This document shows positions 44,984 to 54,284 of a stretch of 64,000 bases of DNA, one piece after another. Made by a program: the position numbers and the translations under genes. The notes under the pieces were generated by a model, which had not been told where the DNA came from, did not search any database, and worked only from the letters and a program-made list of their open reading frames with translations. Position 1 is the stretch's first letter. Every line of letters begins with the position of its first letter. The stretch covers positions 1,426,001 to 1,490,000 of the forward strand of contig CAVSGF010000002.1 of NCBI GenBank assembly GCA_963727415.1, written 5' to 3'. This stretch comes from DASQPR01 sp963727415 (GTDB lineage: Bacteria > Actinomycetota > Actinomycetes > Mycobacteriales > Micromonosporaceae).

Positions 44984-46171
44984 GTGTCACCGCATCCCAC
45001 ACCGGAAGACCGCTTCACCTTCGGACTCTGGACGATCGGCTGGACCGCTCGCGATCCGTTCGGCGACGCCACCCGGGCCGCCGTCGACCCCGTCGAATCG
45101 GTGCACCGGCTGGCTGAACTCGGGGCGTACGGCGTCACGTTCCACGACGACGACCTGATCCCGTTCGGCAGCGATAGCGCCACGCGCGACGGCCGTATCA
45201 AGCGATTCCGCGCCGCCTTGGACGAAACCGGGATGGTGGTGCCGATGGTCACCACGAACCTGTTCACCCATCCGGTCTTCAAGGACGGTGGCTTCACCAG
45301 CAACGATCGCGCCGTTCGCCGGTATGCCCTGCGCAAGGTGATGCGTAACCTCGATCTCGCGGCGGAGCTCGGCGCATCCACGTTCGTGATGTGGGGCGGC
45401 CGGGAGGGTAGCGAGTATGACATGGCCAAGAACATCCGCACCGCCCTCGACCGGTACCGCGAAGCCGTCGACACGCTGGCGGCGTACGTGCTCGACCGCG
45501 GTTACCGGATCCGGTTCGCCCTGGAGCCGAAACCCAACGAGCCGCGTGGTGACATCATGCTGCCGACCGTCGGGCACGCGCTCGCGTTCATCGATTCACT
45601 GGAGCACCGGGACATGGTCGGTCTCAACCCGGAAGTCGGGCATGAGCAGATGGCCGGGCTGAACTTCGCCCACGGCGTGGCGCAGGCGCTATGGCACGGG
45701 AAGCTGTTCCACATCGATCTCAACGGCCAGCGCAGCATCAAGTACGACCAAGATCTGGTGTTCGGCCACGGCGATCTGATGAATGCTTTCGCCCTGGTCG
45801 ACCTGCTGGAAAACGGAGGCATCGGCGGCGGGCCGGCGTATGACGGGCCACGGCACTTCGACTACAAGCCGTCCCGCACCGAGAACATGGACGGGGTATG
45901 GGCGTCCGCGGCCGCCAACATGCGTACGTACTTGCTGCTGAAGGAGCGCGCCGCGGCGTTCCGCGCCGATCCGGAGGTGGCCGCGGTGCTGGCCGAGACC
46001 GGCGCGGCCGACCTCGCACGTTCCACCCTGGCACCTGGCGAGGGCTTCGCGGACCTGCTGGACGACCGGTCGGCGTTCGAGGACTTCGACGTCGAGGCCG
46101 CCGGTGCCAGGGGATTCGGCTTCGTGCGGCTCAACCAGCTCGCGGTCGAGCACCTCATGGGCGCTCGCTGA
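44984..46171 (+). CDS. xylA: Xylose isomerase, actinobacterial type
   Basis: 395 residues from GTG 44984, six bases after GGAG; the TTG at 44972 is less likely. Catalytic and metal residues are conserved: VTFHDDD (His and Asp of ring opening), MWGGREGSE, EPKPNEPRGD (metal Glu and Lys), NPEVGHEQM and HIDLNGQR..KYDQD (metal Asp and His). It interconverts D-xylose and D-xylulose, and D-glucose and D-fructose. No xylulokinase or xylose transporter is adjacent. An AT-rich block at 44919-44950 probably holds the promoter. A strong hairpin follows the gene. Confidence 0.96.
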   Translation: MSPHPTPEDRFTFGLWTIGWTARDPFGDATRAAVDPVESVHRLAELGAYGVTFHDDDLIPFGSDSATRDGRIKRFRAALDETGMVVPMVTTNLFTHPVFKDGGFTSNDRAVRRYALRKVMRNLDLAAELGASTFVMWGGREGSEYDMAKNIRTALDRYREAVDTLAAYVLDRGYRIRFALEPKPNEPRGDIMLPTVGHALAFIDSLEHRDMVGLNPEVGHEQMAGLNFAHGVAQALWHGKLFHIDLNGQRSIKYDQDLVFGHGDLMNAFALVDLLENGGIGGGPAYDGPRHFDYKPSRTENMDGVWASAAANMRTYLLLKERAAAFRADPEVAAVLAETGAADLARSTLAPGEGFADLLDDRSAFEDFDVEAAGARGFGFVRLNQLAVEHLMGAR

Positions 46172-46202
46172 CGCGATCACCGGGCACGGCAGACCGTCGC
46201 CG

Positions 46203-46241
46203 GAGGGCACGGCTCCAGCCTCACCTTGGAGCCGTGCCCTC
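46203..46241 (+). terminator. Hairpin terminator downstream of xylA
   Basis: A perfect 15-bp stem (46203-46217 with 46227-46241) encloses a 9-base loop, starting about 30 bp after the xylose isomerase stop. There is no T-tract, as is usual in high-GC actinomycetes. Confidence 0.8.
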
Positions 46242-46331
46242 GATGACGATGCCTCAACGCGCCTGATGGGTTGCGGTGCCGGGTGTCCCGGCGGAGGCTG
46301 TGCGCAGTAGGCGCCACAAGGAGGTGCACTC

Positions 46332-46712
46332 ATGGACCGATCGACGCCGGTCACGAAGGTCAGTCCGAGCGAGCGGGTTACGGCTGACCCGACGCCGGGC
46401 ATGACGCGGGAGCAGGCCATCGCCCGGAGCGGGCTGTGGGCCGGTCTGGTTCGCACCGAGCCGCACATGGTCAGCGGCTGGCATCATCACGCCGACTACG
46501 ACACCGCGATATATATCGTCGATGGGCTGCTTCGGATGGAGTCGGGGCCGGACGGCGGCGTGGTGACCGACGGCGGGCCCGGCGACTTCCTCTTCGTCCC
46601 CAAGGGCGCCGTCCACCGGGAGATGAATCCGGGTGACCGTGCCAGCGAGATCATCGTCATCCGGGCCGGGGAAGGGCCGCCGACGGTCAACGTCGACGGC
46701 CCCGCGACCTGA
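46332..46712 (+). CDS. Small cupin-domain protein
   Basis: 126 residues from ATG 46332, preceded by AGGAGG. A single cupin barrel is visible: SGWHHHADYDTAIYIVDGLL supplies metal ligands (three His) and GDFLFVPKGAVHREMN the second motif with a further His. Cupins range from dioxygenases to sugar epimerases and binding proteins; nothing fixes the activity here. It stands alone after the xylA terminator. Confidence 0.85.
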   Translation: MDRSTPVTKVSPSERVTADPTPGMTREQAIARSGLWAGLVRTEPHMVSGWHHHADYDTAIYIVDGLLRMESGPDGGVVTDGGPGDFLFVPKGAVHREMNPGDRASEIIVIRAGEGPPTVNVDGPAT

Positions 46713-46834
46713 GCACCGTTCGATCGTTCGATACGTCCGGACCGCTCGACCGCTTGATCGATGAGCCGCCACGAGCGACAAGATCAAGACCGGATCGCCG
46801 GGTCCAGCCTCCGGACACGGGCTACGCTGCGGTG

Positions 46835-48517
46835 ATGGCACCATCCGCGGTGCGTCCGGTGCTCTTCGTGGTGGACTGCGATCCCTCGTCCCTCGACGTC
46901 CTGCGCAGCGACCTGACCAGGCGCTTTGGCGGCGATTTCGCGGTTATGGGCGCGACCTCACCCGAAGCCGCGCTGGCCGCGCTGGCCGACTGCGCCAAGG
47001 ATCGGCTGCCGGTGGCACTGATTCTCGTCGACGCCAGCGTTGCGGGCCTGCTGACCACTGCTCACGAACTGCACCCGCATGCCAAACGCGTGCTGCTGGT
47101 CAATCGCGACTATTCGGCCGACAGCCCGGTGGTCCAGGCGATGACGCTGGGCCGGGTCGATTACCACATCGTCCGGCCCTGGGCGGACGACGAGTTGATG
47201 TACGGGCCGGTGAGTGATTACCTGCTGTCCTGGGCGACCGAGCAGGAACCCAGATTCGAGCTGTTCCGCATCGTCGGCGTCGAGGGCGATGCGAAGGTGC
47301 GCCGGTTGCGGGACGTGATGACCCGTTTCAGCCTGCCGTTCCGGTTCTACCCGTCGGGCACCGAGCCGGCCCGCCGGCTGCTGGCCGATGCCGGGCTCGA
47401 CGGCACCCGGCTGCCGGTGATGATCCGGCATGACGGGCACTTCTTCGTCGACCCCACCATGCCCGACCTGGCCCACGCGATCGGCGTCAACGTGGTCAGC
47501 GACATCGATGACTGCGAGGTCGCCATCATCGGAGCCGGCCCGGCCGGGCTGACCGCGGCGGTATACGCCGCTTCCGAGGGGCACGACACCATCCTCCTGG
47601 AGAAGGCGATGTCCGGCGGCCAGGCCGGTACCAGCCCGCTGATCCGCAACTATCCGGGCTTCCCGCACGGAGTCAACGGCGGGTTGCTGATGCAGCGGAC
47701 GTGCGAGCAGGCCTGGCTGATGGGTACCCACATCGTCTTCGCTCAGGAGGTGGTGGCGCTGGACGTAGCCGGCCAGGTCCGGGTGGTGCGGCTGGCCGGC
47801 GGATCCGAAGTGCGTGCCCGGGTCGTGGTTCTCGCCACCGGGATCGAGTGGCGGCGGCTCGGCGTGCCCGGTGTCGAGGCGTTCCTGGGCGCCGGCGTCT
47901 TCTACGGCGCGGCGGTGAGCGAGAGCCGGGCCATGCGTGACCAGGATGTCTTCATCGTCGGAGCCGGTAACTCCGCCGGGCAGGCCGCGCTGCACCTTGC
48001 CCGTTACGCCCGTACGGTGACGCTACTGGTCCGGGGCGCCCGGCTCGGCACGTCGATGTCGAGTTATCTGATCCGTGCCATCGACTCGACCGCGAACATC
48101 ACGGTACGGCTGCGCACCGAAGTGATCGGTGCGGCCGGACCCGCCTCGCTGGCATCTCTCACGCTCGCCGACCGGGAGCGCGGGACCGTTGCGGAAGTAC
48201 CGGCCGACGCGCTCTTCATCATGATTGGTGGCGAGCCGAACACCCGGTGGCTGCCTGACTCGATCGCCCGCGATCCGTACGGTTACGTGCTGACCGGCCG
48301 GGATCTTCCGGATGACGTGCCCGGCCGCGAGCACGGCGAGCCGTTGACGCTTGAGACGAGCCTGCCGGGCGTGTTCGCGGTCGGCGATGTGAGGTACGGG
48401 TCGATCAAGCGCGTCGCCTCCGCGGTGGGTGAGGGCGCGACCGTGGTGAGAATGGCTCAGGAGTACCTGGGCGGACTCGTTCCGCAAGCCAGGCCCGGGC
48501 AACTCGCGGCCCGCTGA
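46835..48517 (+). CDS. Response-regulator receiver / thioredoxin-like / thioredoxin-reductase-like fusion
   Basis: 560 residues from ATG 46835 (TTG 46754 would add 27 non-family residues). Residues 1-130 are a receiver domain (VVDCDPSSLDVL, phospho-Asp in ILVDAS). Residues 140-225 look like a thioredoxin or glutaredoxin fold. Residues 228-555 are a two-dinucleotide-binding flavoprotein: IIGAGPAGLTAAVYA (FAD), VLATGIEWRRLGVPGVE, FIVGAGNSAGQAALHL (NADPH), VFAVGDVRYGSIKRVA. The CxxC of true thioredoxin reductase is replaced by GAAVSES, so disulfide reduction is unlikely. Such fusions are known in bacteria but without an established reaction. A redox enzyme switched by phosphorylation is plausible; the kinase is unknown. 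Confidence 0.87.
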   Translation: MAPSAVRPVLFVVDCDPSSLDVLRSDLTRRFGGDFAVMGATSPEAALAALADCAKDRLPVALILVDASVAGLLTTAHELHPHAKRVLLVNRDYSADSPVVQAMTLGRVDYHIVRPWADDELMYGPVSDYLLSWATEQEPRFELFRIVGVEGDAKVRRLRDVMTRFSLPFRFYPSGTEPARRLLADAGLDGTRLPVMIRHDGHFFVDPTMPDLAHAIGVNVVSDIDDCEVAIIGAGPAGLTAAVYAASEGHDTILLEKAMSGGQAGTSPLIRNYPGFPHGVNGGLLMQRTCEQAWLMGTHIVFAQEVVALDVAGQVRVVRLAGGSEVRARVVVLATGIEWRRLGVPGVEAFLGAGVFYGAAVSESRAMRDQDVFIVGAGNSAGQAALHLARYARTVTLLVRGARLGTSMSSYLIRAIDSTANITVRLRTEVIGAAGPASLASLTLADRERGTVAEVPADALFIMIGGEPNTRWLPDSIARDPYGYVLTGRDLPDDVPGREHGEPLTLETSLPGVFAVGDVRYGSIKRVASAVGEGATVVRMAQEYLGGLVPQARPGQLAAR

Positions 48518-48704
48518 GCAGCGCCGGGCCTGTCCGGTGTCGCTTCGCGCGTACCGGGCGAGCGGACTCCGGCACCGAAGAGCCGATCCCGGCAGTGGCG
48601 CGGGCCAAGTAGCGTGCTGCATCGATGGCCGGTCCGCCGCGCATGCACACATCCGACGGTGGCGCCGGATCGTAGCGGCACGCCCGCGTCGGGAGGTGGT
48701 TACC

Positions 48705-50252
48705 ATGACCGGCTGGTCAGTCCCCGGGTACACCCAGGTCAGGGAGCTGGGCAAGGGCGGCGCCGGGCAGGTGGTCCTGGCCACCCACGACGCAACCGGT
48801 ACCGCCGTGGCGATCAAGTACGTCGCCGACCAGCTGATCCGCGAACCCAGCTTCCTCGGCGACTTCCGATCCGAGGCCGAGGCGCTTGCCACGGTCGAGA
48901 GCCCGCACATCACGCGCCTGTACGAGTACCTGGAATCCGGCGACCACGCCGCCATCGTGATGGAACTGGTCAACGGTGTCTCGCTCCGGTCGCTCATCCG
49001 CGAGCGCGGGCCACTGGAACCGGAGGCCGCGCTGACCGTCCTGAAGGGATCGCTACAGGGCCTCGCGACCGCGCACCGGCGCCGGATCGTGCACCGCGAC
49101 TTCAAACCCGCCAACGTCCTGGTCGACACCGACGGGCACAGCAAGCTCGCCGATTTCGGCCTGGCCACCCGGTCCGGGAAGGTCGGCGTGCTCGCCGGAA
49201 CGCCGAGCTACATGGCCCCGGAGCAGTGGAATGGAGCACCGGCCGCACCGCAGACCGATATCTACGCGGCGACCGCCACATTCTTCGAATGCCTCACCGG
49301 CCGCCCGCCGTTCCGGATCGAGGGCATCCCCGATGTACTCCGCCTGCAAGGCGATCACGAGATACCGGTCGAGCGGGCACCGGAGCCGGTACGTGGACTG
49401 CTTCGCTGGGGGCTGGCCGCCGAGCCCGCAAACCGGCCCCGGGACGCCGGCGCATTCCTGCGAGAGCTGGAGAAGGTGGCCGGTTCCGCCTATGGGGATG
49501 GCTGGGAGCAGCGGGGATGGCAGCAACTGGCCCGCCGCGTGGCGCTGCTGGCGCTGCTGCTGCCGAATCCGCCGGCCCGGCCGTCGACCACCTCGTTCGC
49601 GCTGACCCGCCTGGGCCGGCCCGCGATGACCCTGGTCGCGATGGTGATTCTGGTCGCCGCCGTCGTGGCCGGCACGATGGCCCGGAGCGGCTGGCTCATG
49701 GGTGATTCGCCGGCGGCCGACGCCGCCGCGGTGCTGCCTCCCGTCGTGCTGGCCGCGCCGTCGCCGATGCCGTCGCCGTCGTCTGTGCCCGGGCCGTCAC
49801 CGTCGGCAACGCCATCCCATACGAACTCGGCCACGCCGACGCACACGGCGTCTCCTCCGGCCGCGCCGTCGCCGAGCGTGCCGCCGACACCGGTGATCGA
49901 TCGTCTCAGCGTCGGTGCCGACCTTGCGCCGAGCGGTTGCCTAGGCGGTAAGTGCCTGGTGGAATGGATGGTCACCATCGGCGGTAGAGGTACCGGGCCG
50001 GCGGTCCTGGACGTGCTGGTGTACCCGGTGGATGCCAACGGGGGCCAGCAGAAACCGTCGGCGTCCTGGCACTTACCGTTCGAGGTGACCGGCCCCTCGG
50101 AGACCTGGCCGGAGTCGCCTGACCGGTCCGTCGCGCTTTACATCGCCTGCCAGCAGCAGTATGAGGTGGTCGTCGAGGCGACCGTCACGGTCGGAACCAA
50201 GGTCGTAATGACGGAGGCCAAGCCGTTGCGCTGTCCGTTGGTTGTCAACTGA
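48705..50252 (+). CDS. Transmembrane Ser/Thr protein kinase (PknB-like) with extracellular beta domain
   Basis: 515 residues from ATG 48705, with GGGAGG 8 bases upstream. The kinase domain covers about 8-265: GKGGAGQV glycine loop, Lys38 (AIKYV), HRDFKPANV (130-138), DFG (150-152) and APEQ. A membrane helix lies near 357-377 (MTLVAMVILVAAVVAGTMA). Outside are a Pro/Ser/Thr linker and a domain with two close Cys (GCLGGKC) and a later Cys pair. It resembles neither PASTA nor lectin sensors. The gene converges with 50245-51108, overlapping by 8 bp; that neighbour also has a single helix and an Ig-like exterior, suggesting a shared envelope function. Confidence 0.92.
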   Translation: MTGWSVPGYTQVRELGKGGAGQVVLATHDATGTAVAIKYVADQLIREPSFLGDFRSEAEALATVESPHITRLYEYLESGDHAAIVMELVNGVSLRSLIRERGPLEPEAALTVLKGSLQGLATAHRRRIVHRDFKPANVLVDTDGHSKLADFGLATRSGKVGVLAGTPSYMAPEQWNGAPAAPQTDIYAATATFFECLTGRPPFRIEGIPDVLRLQGDHEIPVERAPEPVRGLLRWGLAAEPANRPRDAGAFLRELEKVAGSAYGDGWEQRGWQQLARRVALLALLLPNPPARPSTTSFALTRLGRPAMTLVAMVILVAAVVAGTMARSGWLMGDSPAADAAAVLPPVVLAAPSPMPSPSSVPGPSPSATPSHTNSATPTHTASPPAAPSPSVPPTPVIDRLSVGADLAPSGCLGGKCLVEWMVTIGGRGTGPAVLDVLVYPVDANGGQQKPSASWHLPFEVTGPSETWPESPDRSVALYIACQQQYEVVVEATVTVGTKVVMTEAKPLRCPLVVN

Positions 50253-51108
50253 CGCAGGAGTACAACACCTGGGCCGAGGCAACCGCCGGCTCGGGCGCGG
50301 TTACGGCCAGGGTCGCGGTCGCGGACTCGGTTCCGGCACCAGAGAATGTCCAGTACAGGTGGACGGTGGTCAGCTGCTGCCCGGACGGGACGTCAACGGT
50401 CAGCCGGGGCGTGGCCACACCGTCGCTGCGTACCCACTGATATGTGACGGTACCGGCCTTGCCGTTGGAGAAGATGGTGCCGGTTATGTCGTACTCGCCG
50501 CCGCATACGCTTGCCGGCGGCACCACCGTTACGGTCGCGCCGGCCACCCGCAGTTGCGGGTGCCAGCGCAGCCACCATTGCCAGCCGGCCCAAGCGGCCG
50601 CGGCGATGATCGCGAGAGTCAGGACCAGGTTCACGGCCCGCCACGTCCGGGCACCGAACCGCCGAGCGGCAGTGCGCACGTGGCGGGAGCGTTCCACCGC
50701 GACCACGCCACGTCCGATACGGAGAGAGATCGGCGCCGCCGGTGCCGACGGCTGGGACACCGACGGGCTGTCCGGTTCGTCCACACGAGCGGCCGGTATC
50801 CGCTTCGGAAGGGGCGCTGCCGCGGTGATGGACTGGCTGTGGTCTTGCGGGGCCATCGGCGCCGTCTGATCCGGATGTAGCCGCATGGTCGGTTCGGGAT
50901 CCGACGGACGACCGGGCTCCGGGCCTGGCGGCGACCCGGCGGCGCCAGTACCGACTGGTGCGGTGGGTTCGGCGGGGCTGGGGATGGGTGCGGTGGGTTC
51001 GGCGGGACCGGAGACGGGCCTGGTCGGCTCGGCCTGGCCGCCTCCGATGATGACCGTCCGGTCATCATCGCCTGTGACGGCCGGTCGGGTGTCGTCGTCG
51101 GGGTGCAC
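50245..51108 (-). CDS. Single-pass membrane protein with Ig-like extracellular domain and Pro-rich cytoplasmic region
   Basis: 287 residues from GTG 51108, preceded by GGGAGGAG. Residues 1-150 are Pro/Glu/Thr-rich with repeated AEPTAPI- and PAEPTAP-like units, resembling the low-complexity Thr-rich targets often phosphorylated by actinomycete kinases. A membrane helix (LVLTLAIIAAAAWAGWQWWL) lies near 175-195. The exterior has one predicted beta-sandwich (TVVPPASVCGGEYDITGTIF to the end) with two Cys. No function is known; it may be a substrate or partner of the convergently encoded kinase. Confidence 0.75.
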   Translation of the reverse strand: MHPDDDTRPAVTGDDDRTVIIGGGQAEPTRPVSGPAEPTAPIPSPAEPTAPVGTGAAGSPPGPEPGRPSDPEPTMRLHPDQTAPMAPQDHSQSITAAAPLPKRIPAARVDEPDSPSVSQPSAPAAPISLRIGRGVVAVERSRHVRTAARRFGARTWRAVNLVLTLAIIAAAAWAGWQWWLRWHPQLRVAGATVTVVPPASVCGGEYDITGTIFSNGKAGTVTYQWVRSDGVATPRLTVDVPSGQQLTTVHLYWTFSGAGTESATATLAVTAPEPAVASAQVLYSCVS

Positions 51109-51390
51109 CGGTCTCCTCCCGGCTCGTTCGAAGGGCGCGCCCGCCAGGATAGGGCTCGGACGTCCGTGGGCAACAGCGCCGGGCGGACGTGGATGAATGC
51201 ACGGTCCGGTATGCCATCCGAGCCGGTGCCGCTCGGACACGCATAGCTGCGGCTAGCCGGGGCAGCGTCGCTGGAACAGCGTTTGCCCGGCGTACCGGGC
51301 CGCGGCCTGCGAGAGTGGGTCGTAGGAAGGTCACCGTCCCGGCAGGTGCGCCGGGACGCGGTTGTGGCTCACGGGTGAGGTCATGGACTC

Positions 51391-51651
51391 ATGGACGAAC
51401 TGGCCATCCGCCGACTACGCGATCGCCTTGCCCAGGTCAACGGTCACTCCGCCGATGTGATCGACGAAGCGGTCCGGCGGGCCGTCGAACGGTTCTCCGA
51501 GGTTCGGATCCGGGAGTTCGTGCCGCTGCTCGTCGAGCGTCTGGTTCGAGACGAGCTTCGGTTGCGCGGAGCGGGGGCAAGCATCGACGGGGCCGCCCCA
51601 ACGGCGAGCCACCGGGCCGCACCACACGGCACCACGACACCGGATGGGTAG
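51391..51651 (+). CDS. Small three-helix-bundle dimerization-domain protein
   Basis: 86 residues. VIDEAVRRAVERFSEVRIREFVPLLVERLVRDELR matches the short helical domain found in many actinobacterial small proteins, where a conserved R(D/E)FVPxLVER segment packs the bundle. The last 25 residues are low complexity. No role can be assigned. It ends 80 bp before the DUF2252 gene. Confidence 0.68.
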   Translation: MDELAIRRLRDRLAQVNGHSADVIDEAVRRAVERFSEVRIREFVPLLVERLVRDELRLRGAGASIDGAAPTASHRAAPHGTTTPDG

Positions 51652-51731
51652 CACGAGACAACACAATCGTGCATCTCGATCTTGACGGCAAGCAGGTCGT
51701 GACGGCGAGCGGACGCAGCGAGGACGATGCC

Positions 51732-53174
51732 ATGGTCAGCACAGCGAAGGGTCCGTCGACATCGAGGCTGGTTCGCACCGGACCGGACGACCACCCGAGC
51801 CGCGCCGACCGGGTCGCGCATGGCAAGGACGCACGGGTCCTCACCCCGCTGACCACGCACGCCGAGTTCGATCCACCGCGGGAACGGGACCCGGTATCGC
51901 TGCTGCTCGGCCAGGCCGGCAACCGCGTACCTGAACTGGTCCCGGTCCGGCATGGCCGCATGCTGGTCTCGCCGTTCACGTTCTACCGCGGCGCGGCACT
52001 GCCAATGGTCGCGGACCTGGCCAGCACGCCGGCGTCCGGACTGCGCGTGCAGCTGTGCGGAGACGCCCACCTGTCGAACTTCGGTGCGTTCGCCTCACCC
52101 GACCGCCGCCTGGTCTTCGATCTCAACGACTTCGACGAGACGCTTCCTGGACCGTTCGAGTGGGATGTCAAGCGGCTGGCGGCGAGCTTCGCGGTGGCCG
52201 GGCGGGCGAACGGGATTCCCGCCAAGCGGAGGCGCGCGATCGTGATCGCCGTGGGCAAGGCGTACCGGACCGCGATGCGCCGCTTCGCGGCGCAGTCGAT
52301 GCTGGACGTCTGGTACGCCCGCCTGGAGGTGGAGGCGGCGCTGGCCAAGTATCGGAACAAGGTGCGCACGAAGCGACTGCGCAAGCTGGAGCCGTTGCTC
52401 GCCAAGGCTCGTGGCCACGACAGCATGCAGGCGCTGACCAAGCTCACCACGATGGTGGATGGAAAGCCCCGGTTCATCAGCGACCCACCGACCGTGGTGC
52501 CCGCCGAAGAAGTGTTCGCCGGTGTCGATGCCGATCGGGCCTACCAGCTCATGAATACCGTCATGACGACATACCGTCGCAGCCTTCAGTCGGATCGACG
52601 ACATCTGCTGACCGGTTTCCGGCTGTCGCAGGTTGCGCGCAAGGTGGTCGGCGTCGGGAGCGTCGGAACTCAGGCCTGGATCATCCTGATGACCGGCGAT
52701 GACGGTTCGGCTCTATTGCTGCAGGGCAAGGAAGCGCAGCCGTCGGTGCTGGCCGGCTATTGCGGCAGCAGCCAGTACCGCAATCAGGGCGAGCGGGTAG
52801 TGGCCGGCCAGCATCTGATGCAAGCGGCCAGCGACATCTTCCTCGGCTGGACGCACGTGACGTCGCCGATCGACGGCCACAAGCGTGACTACTACGTCCG
52901 CCAGTTGCGCGACTGGAAGTTCTCGGCACCGATCGAGCAGATGCGCCCGTCGGGGCTGAAGATCTATGCGGAGCTATGTGGATGGACCCTGGCTCGCGCG
53001 CACGCACGATCCGGCGACCGGATCGCGATCGGCGCGTACCTGGGTCGGTCGGACCGGTTCGACCAGGCGATCGCCGACTTCGCCGAAGCCTATGCAGACC
53101 AGAATGAGCGTGACTACCAGGCCTTCCAAGAGGCCGCCCGGCTAGGACTGGTGGAAGCGGTCAGCGGCGTGTGA
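51732..53174 (+). CDS. DUF2252 protein
   Basis: 480 residues from ATG 51732; the frame is open much further upstream, but this start begins the family-like region and has GAGG before it. Key segments are GDAHLSNFGAFASPDRRLVFDLNDFDET and PFEWDVKRLAASFAVAG, which resemble an aminoglycoside-phosphotransferase or kinase-like core with catalytic Asp residues, and late KEAQPSVL and GRSDRFDQAIADFAEAYADQ. The family is widespread in actinomycetes; its reaction is not established. Possibly co-transcribed with the small helical protein upstream. Confidence 0.9.
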   Translation: MVSTAKGPSTSRLVRTGPDDHPSRADRVAHGKDARVLTPLTTHAEFDPPRERDPVSLLLGQAGNRVPELVPVRHGRMLVSPFTFYRGAALPMVADLASTPASGLRVQLCGDAHLSNFGAFASPDRRLVFDLNDFDETLPGPFEWDVKRLAASFAVAGRANGIPAKRRRAIVIAVGKAYRTAMRRFAAQSMLDVWYARLEVEAALAKYRNKVRTKRLRKLEPLLAKARGHDSMQALTKLTTMVDGKPRFISDPPTVVPAEEVFAGVDADRAYQLMNTVMTTYRRSLQSDRRHLLTGFRLSQVARKVVGVGSVGTQAWIILMTGDDGSALLLQGKEAQPSVLAGYCGSSQYRNQGERVVAGQHLMQAASDIFLGWTHVTSPIDGHKRDYYVRQLRDWKFSAPIEQMRPSGLKIYAELCGWTLARAHARSGDRIAIGAYLGRSDRFDQAIADFAEAYADQNERDYQAFQEAARLGLVEAVSGV

Positions 53175-53222
53175 CGCCGTCCGCGTATTGCCGGTCGCGG
53201 CCGCATGCGGCAGGCTGCACCC

Positions 53223-54116
53223 ATGCGGATCTTGCGGACGCCGGATTCCCGCTTCGACGGGCTCGACGGCTTCGAATACCCGGTGCGTTTCGCCGAGGTC
53301 GATGGCGGCCTGCGTATGGCGTACATCGAGGATGGACCCGCCGACGGACCTCCAGTCCTGCTGCTGCACGGCGAGCCGACGTGGTCGTACCTGTGGCGCT
53401 CGGTGGTCCCGGTGCTGTCGGCTGCGGGGCTGCGAGCGATCGCGCCGGACCTGGTTGGTTTCGGCCGTTCCGACAAACCGGCCGAGGTCGGCGATCACAG
53501 CTACGCCCGGCACGTCGAGTGGATGCGCGCCTTCGCGTTCGACGTGCTGAACCTGCATGACGTGACGGTGGTCGGTCATGATTGGGGTGGCCTGATCGGG
53601 CTGCGCCTGGTGACCGAGCATCCGGAGCGGGTGGGCGGAGTCGTCGCCACGAATACCGGCCTGCCGACCGGGGACCAGCGCATGCCCGACGCGTGGCTGC
53701 GATTCCGCGACATGGTCGCCACGGCGCCTGAATTGGATGTCGCCCGGATGGTGGCCTCCGGCTGCCGTCGCCCGCTGCAAGCCGCGGCGATCACGGCGTA
53801 CGCGGCGCCGTTCCCGAACGCGGACTTGATGGCGGGACCCCGGGCCATGCCGGCGCTGGTGCCGGCCCGGCCGGATGATCCGGCCTCCGCCGCCAACCGG
53901 ATCGCCTGGCAACGGCTGTCGGCGTGGGACAAGCCGTTCCTGGTCGCGTATACCGACAGCGACCCGATCACGACTGCGATGGCGCCGGTGCTGACCCGCA
54001 GGGTGCCCGGCGCTCGACGGATCGAGCTGGCCGGTGGCGGGCACTTCGTCCAGGAGGACTGCGGTCCGGAACTTGCTGAGGCAATCGCCGGGTTCGTCAC
54101 CGGATACGCGGGCTGA
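53223..54116 (+). CDS. Haloalkane dehalogenase-like alpha/beta-hydrolase
   Basis: 297 residues from ATG 53223. HGEPTWSYLWR (oxyanion region), nucleophile Asp120 with Trp121 in GHDWGG, an acid in YTDSDPIT and base His274 in GGGHFVQED give the catalytic set of subfamily I haloalkane dehalogenases (DhlA-like). An Asp nucleophile flanked by Trp distinguishes it from esterases and epoxide hydrolases, though the second halide-binding Trp cannot be placed by eye. It would hydrolyse a carbon-halogen bond in the cytoplasm. No halogenase or haloacid dehalogenase is nearby. Confidence 0.85.
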   Translation: MRILRTPDSRFDGLDGFEYPVRFAEVDGGLRMAYIEDGPADGPPVLLLHGEPTWSYLWRSVVPVLSAAGLRAIAPDLVGFGRSDKPAEVGDHSYARHVEWMRAFAFDVLNLHDVTVVGHDWGGLIGLRLVTEHPERVGGVVATNTGLPTGDQRMPDAWLRFRDMVATAPELDVARMVASGCRRPLQAAAITAYAAPFPNADLMAGPRAMPALVPARPDDPASAANRIAWQRLSAWDKPFLVAYTDSDPITTAMAPVLTRRVPGARRIELAGGGHFVQEDCGPELAEAIAGFVTGYAG

Positions 54117-54284
54117 GCCTGGCCGAGCCGTGCCGTGAGGTAACGACCGGGCACCGGGCACCGGCAGCGTCGCGGCCCACGGTGCGGCTCGCGGCGGTGC
54201 CCGCATGGGATTGGCAGACGACGCGGTCTTCCCATCATCTGGCTTCGGCTGACGGGTGCCGGGGCCCGGCGTAACTTGCAGCGT

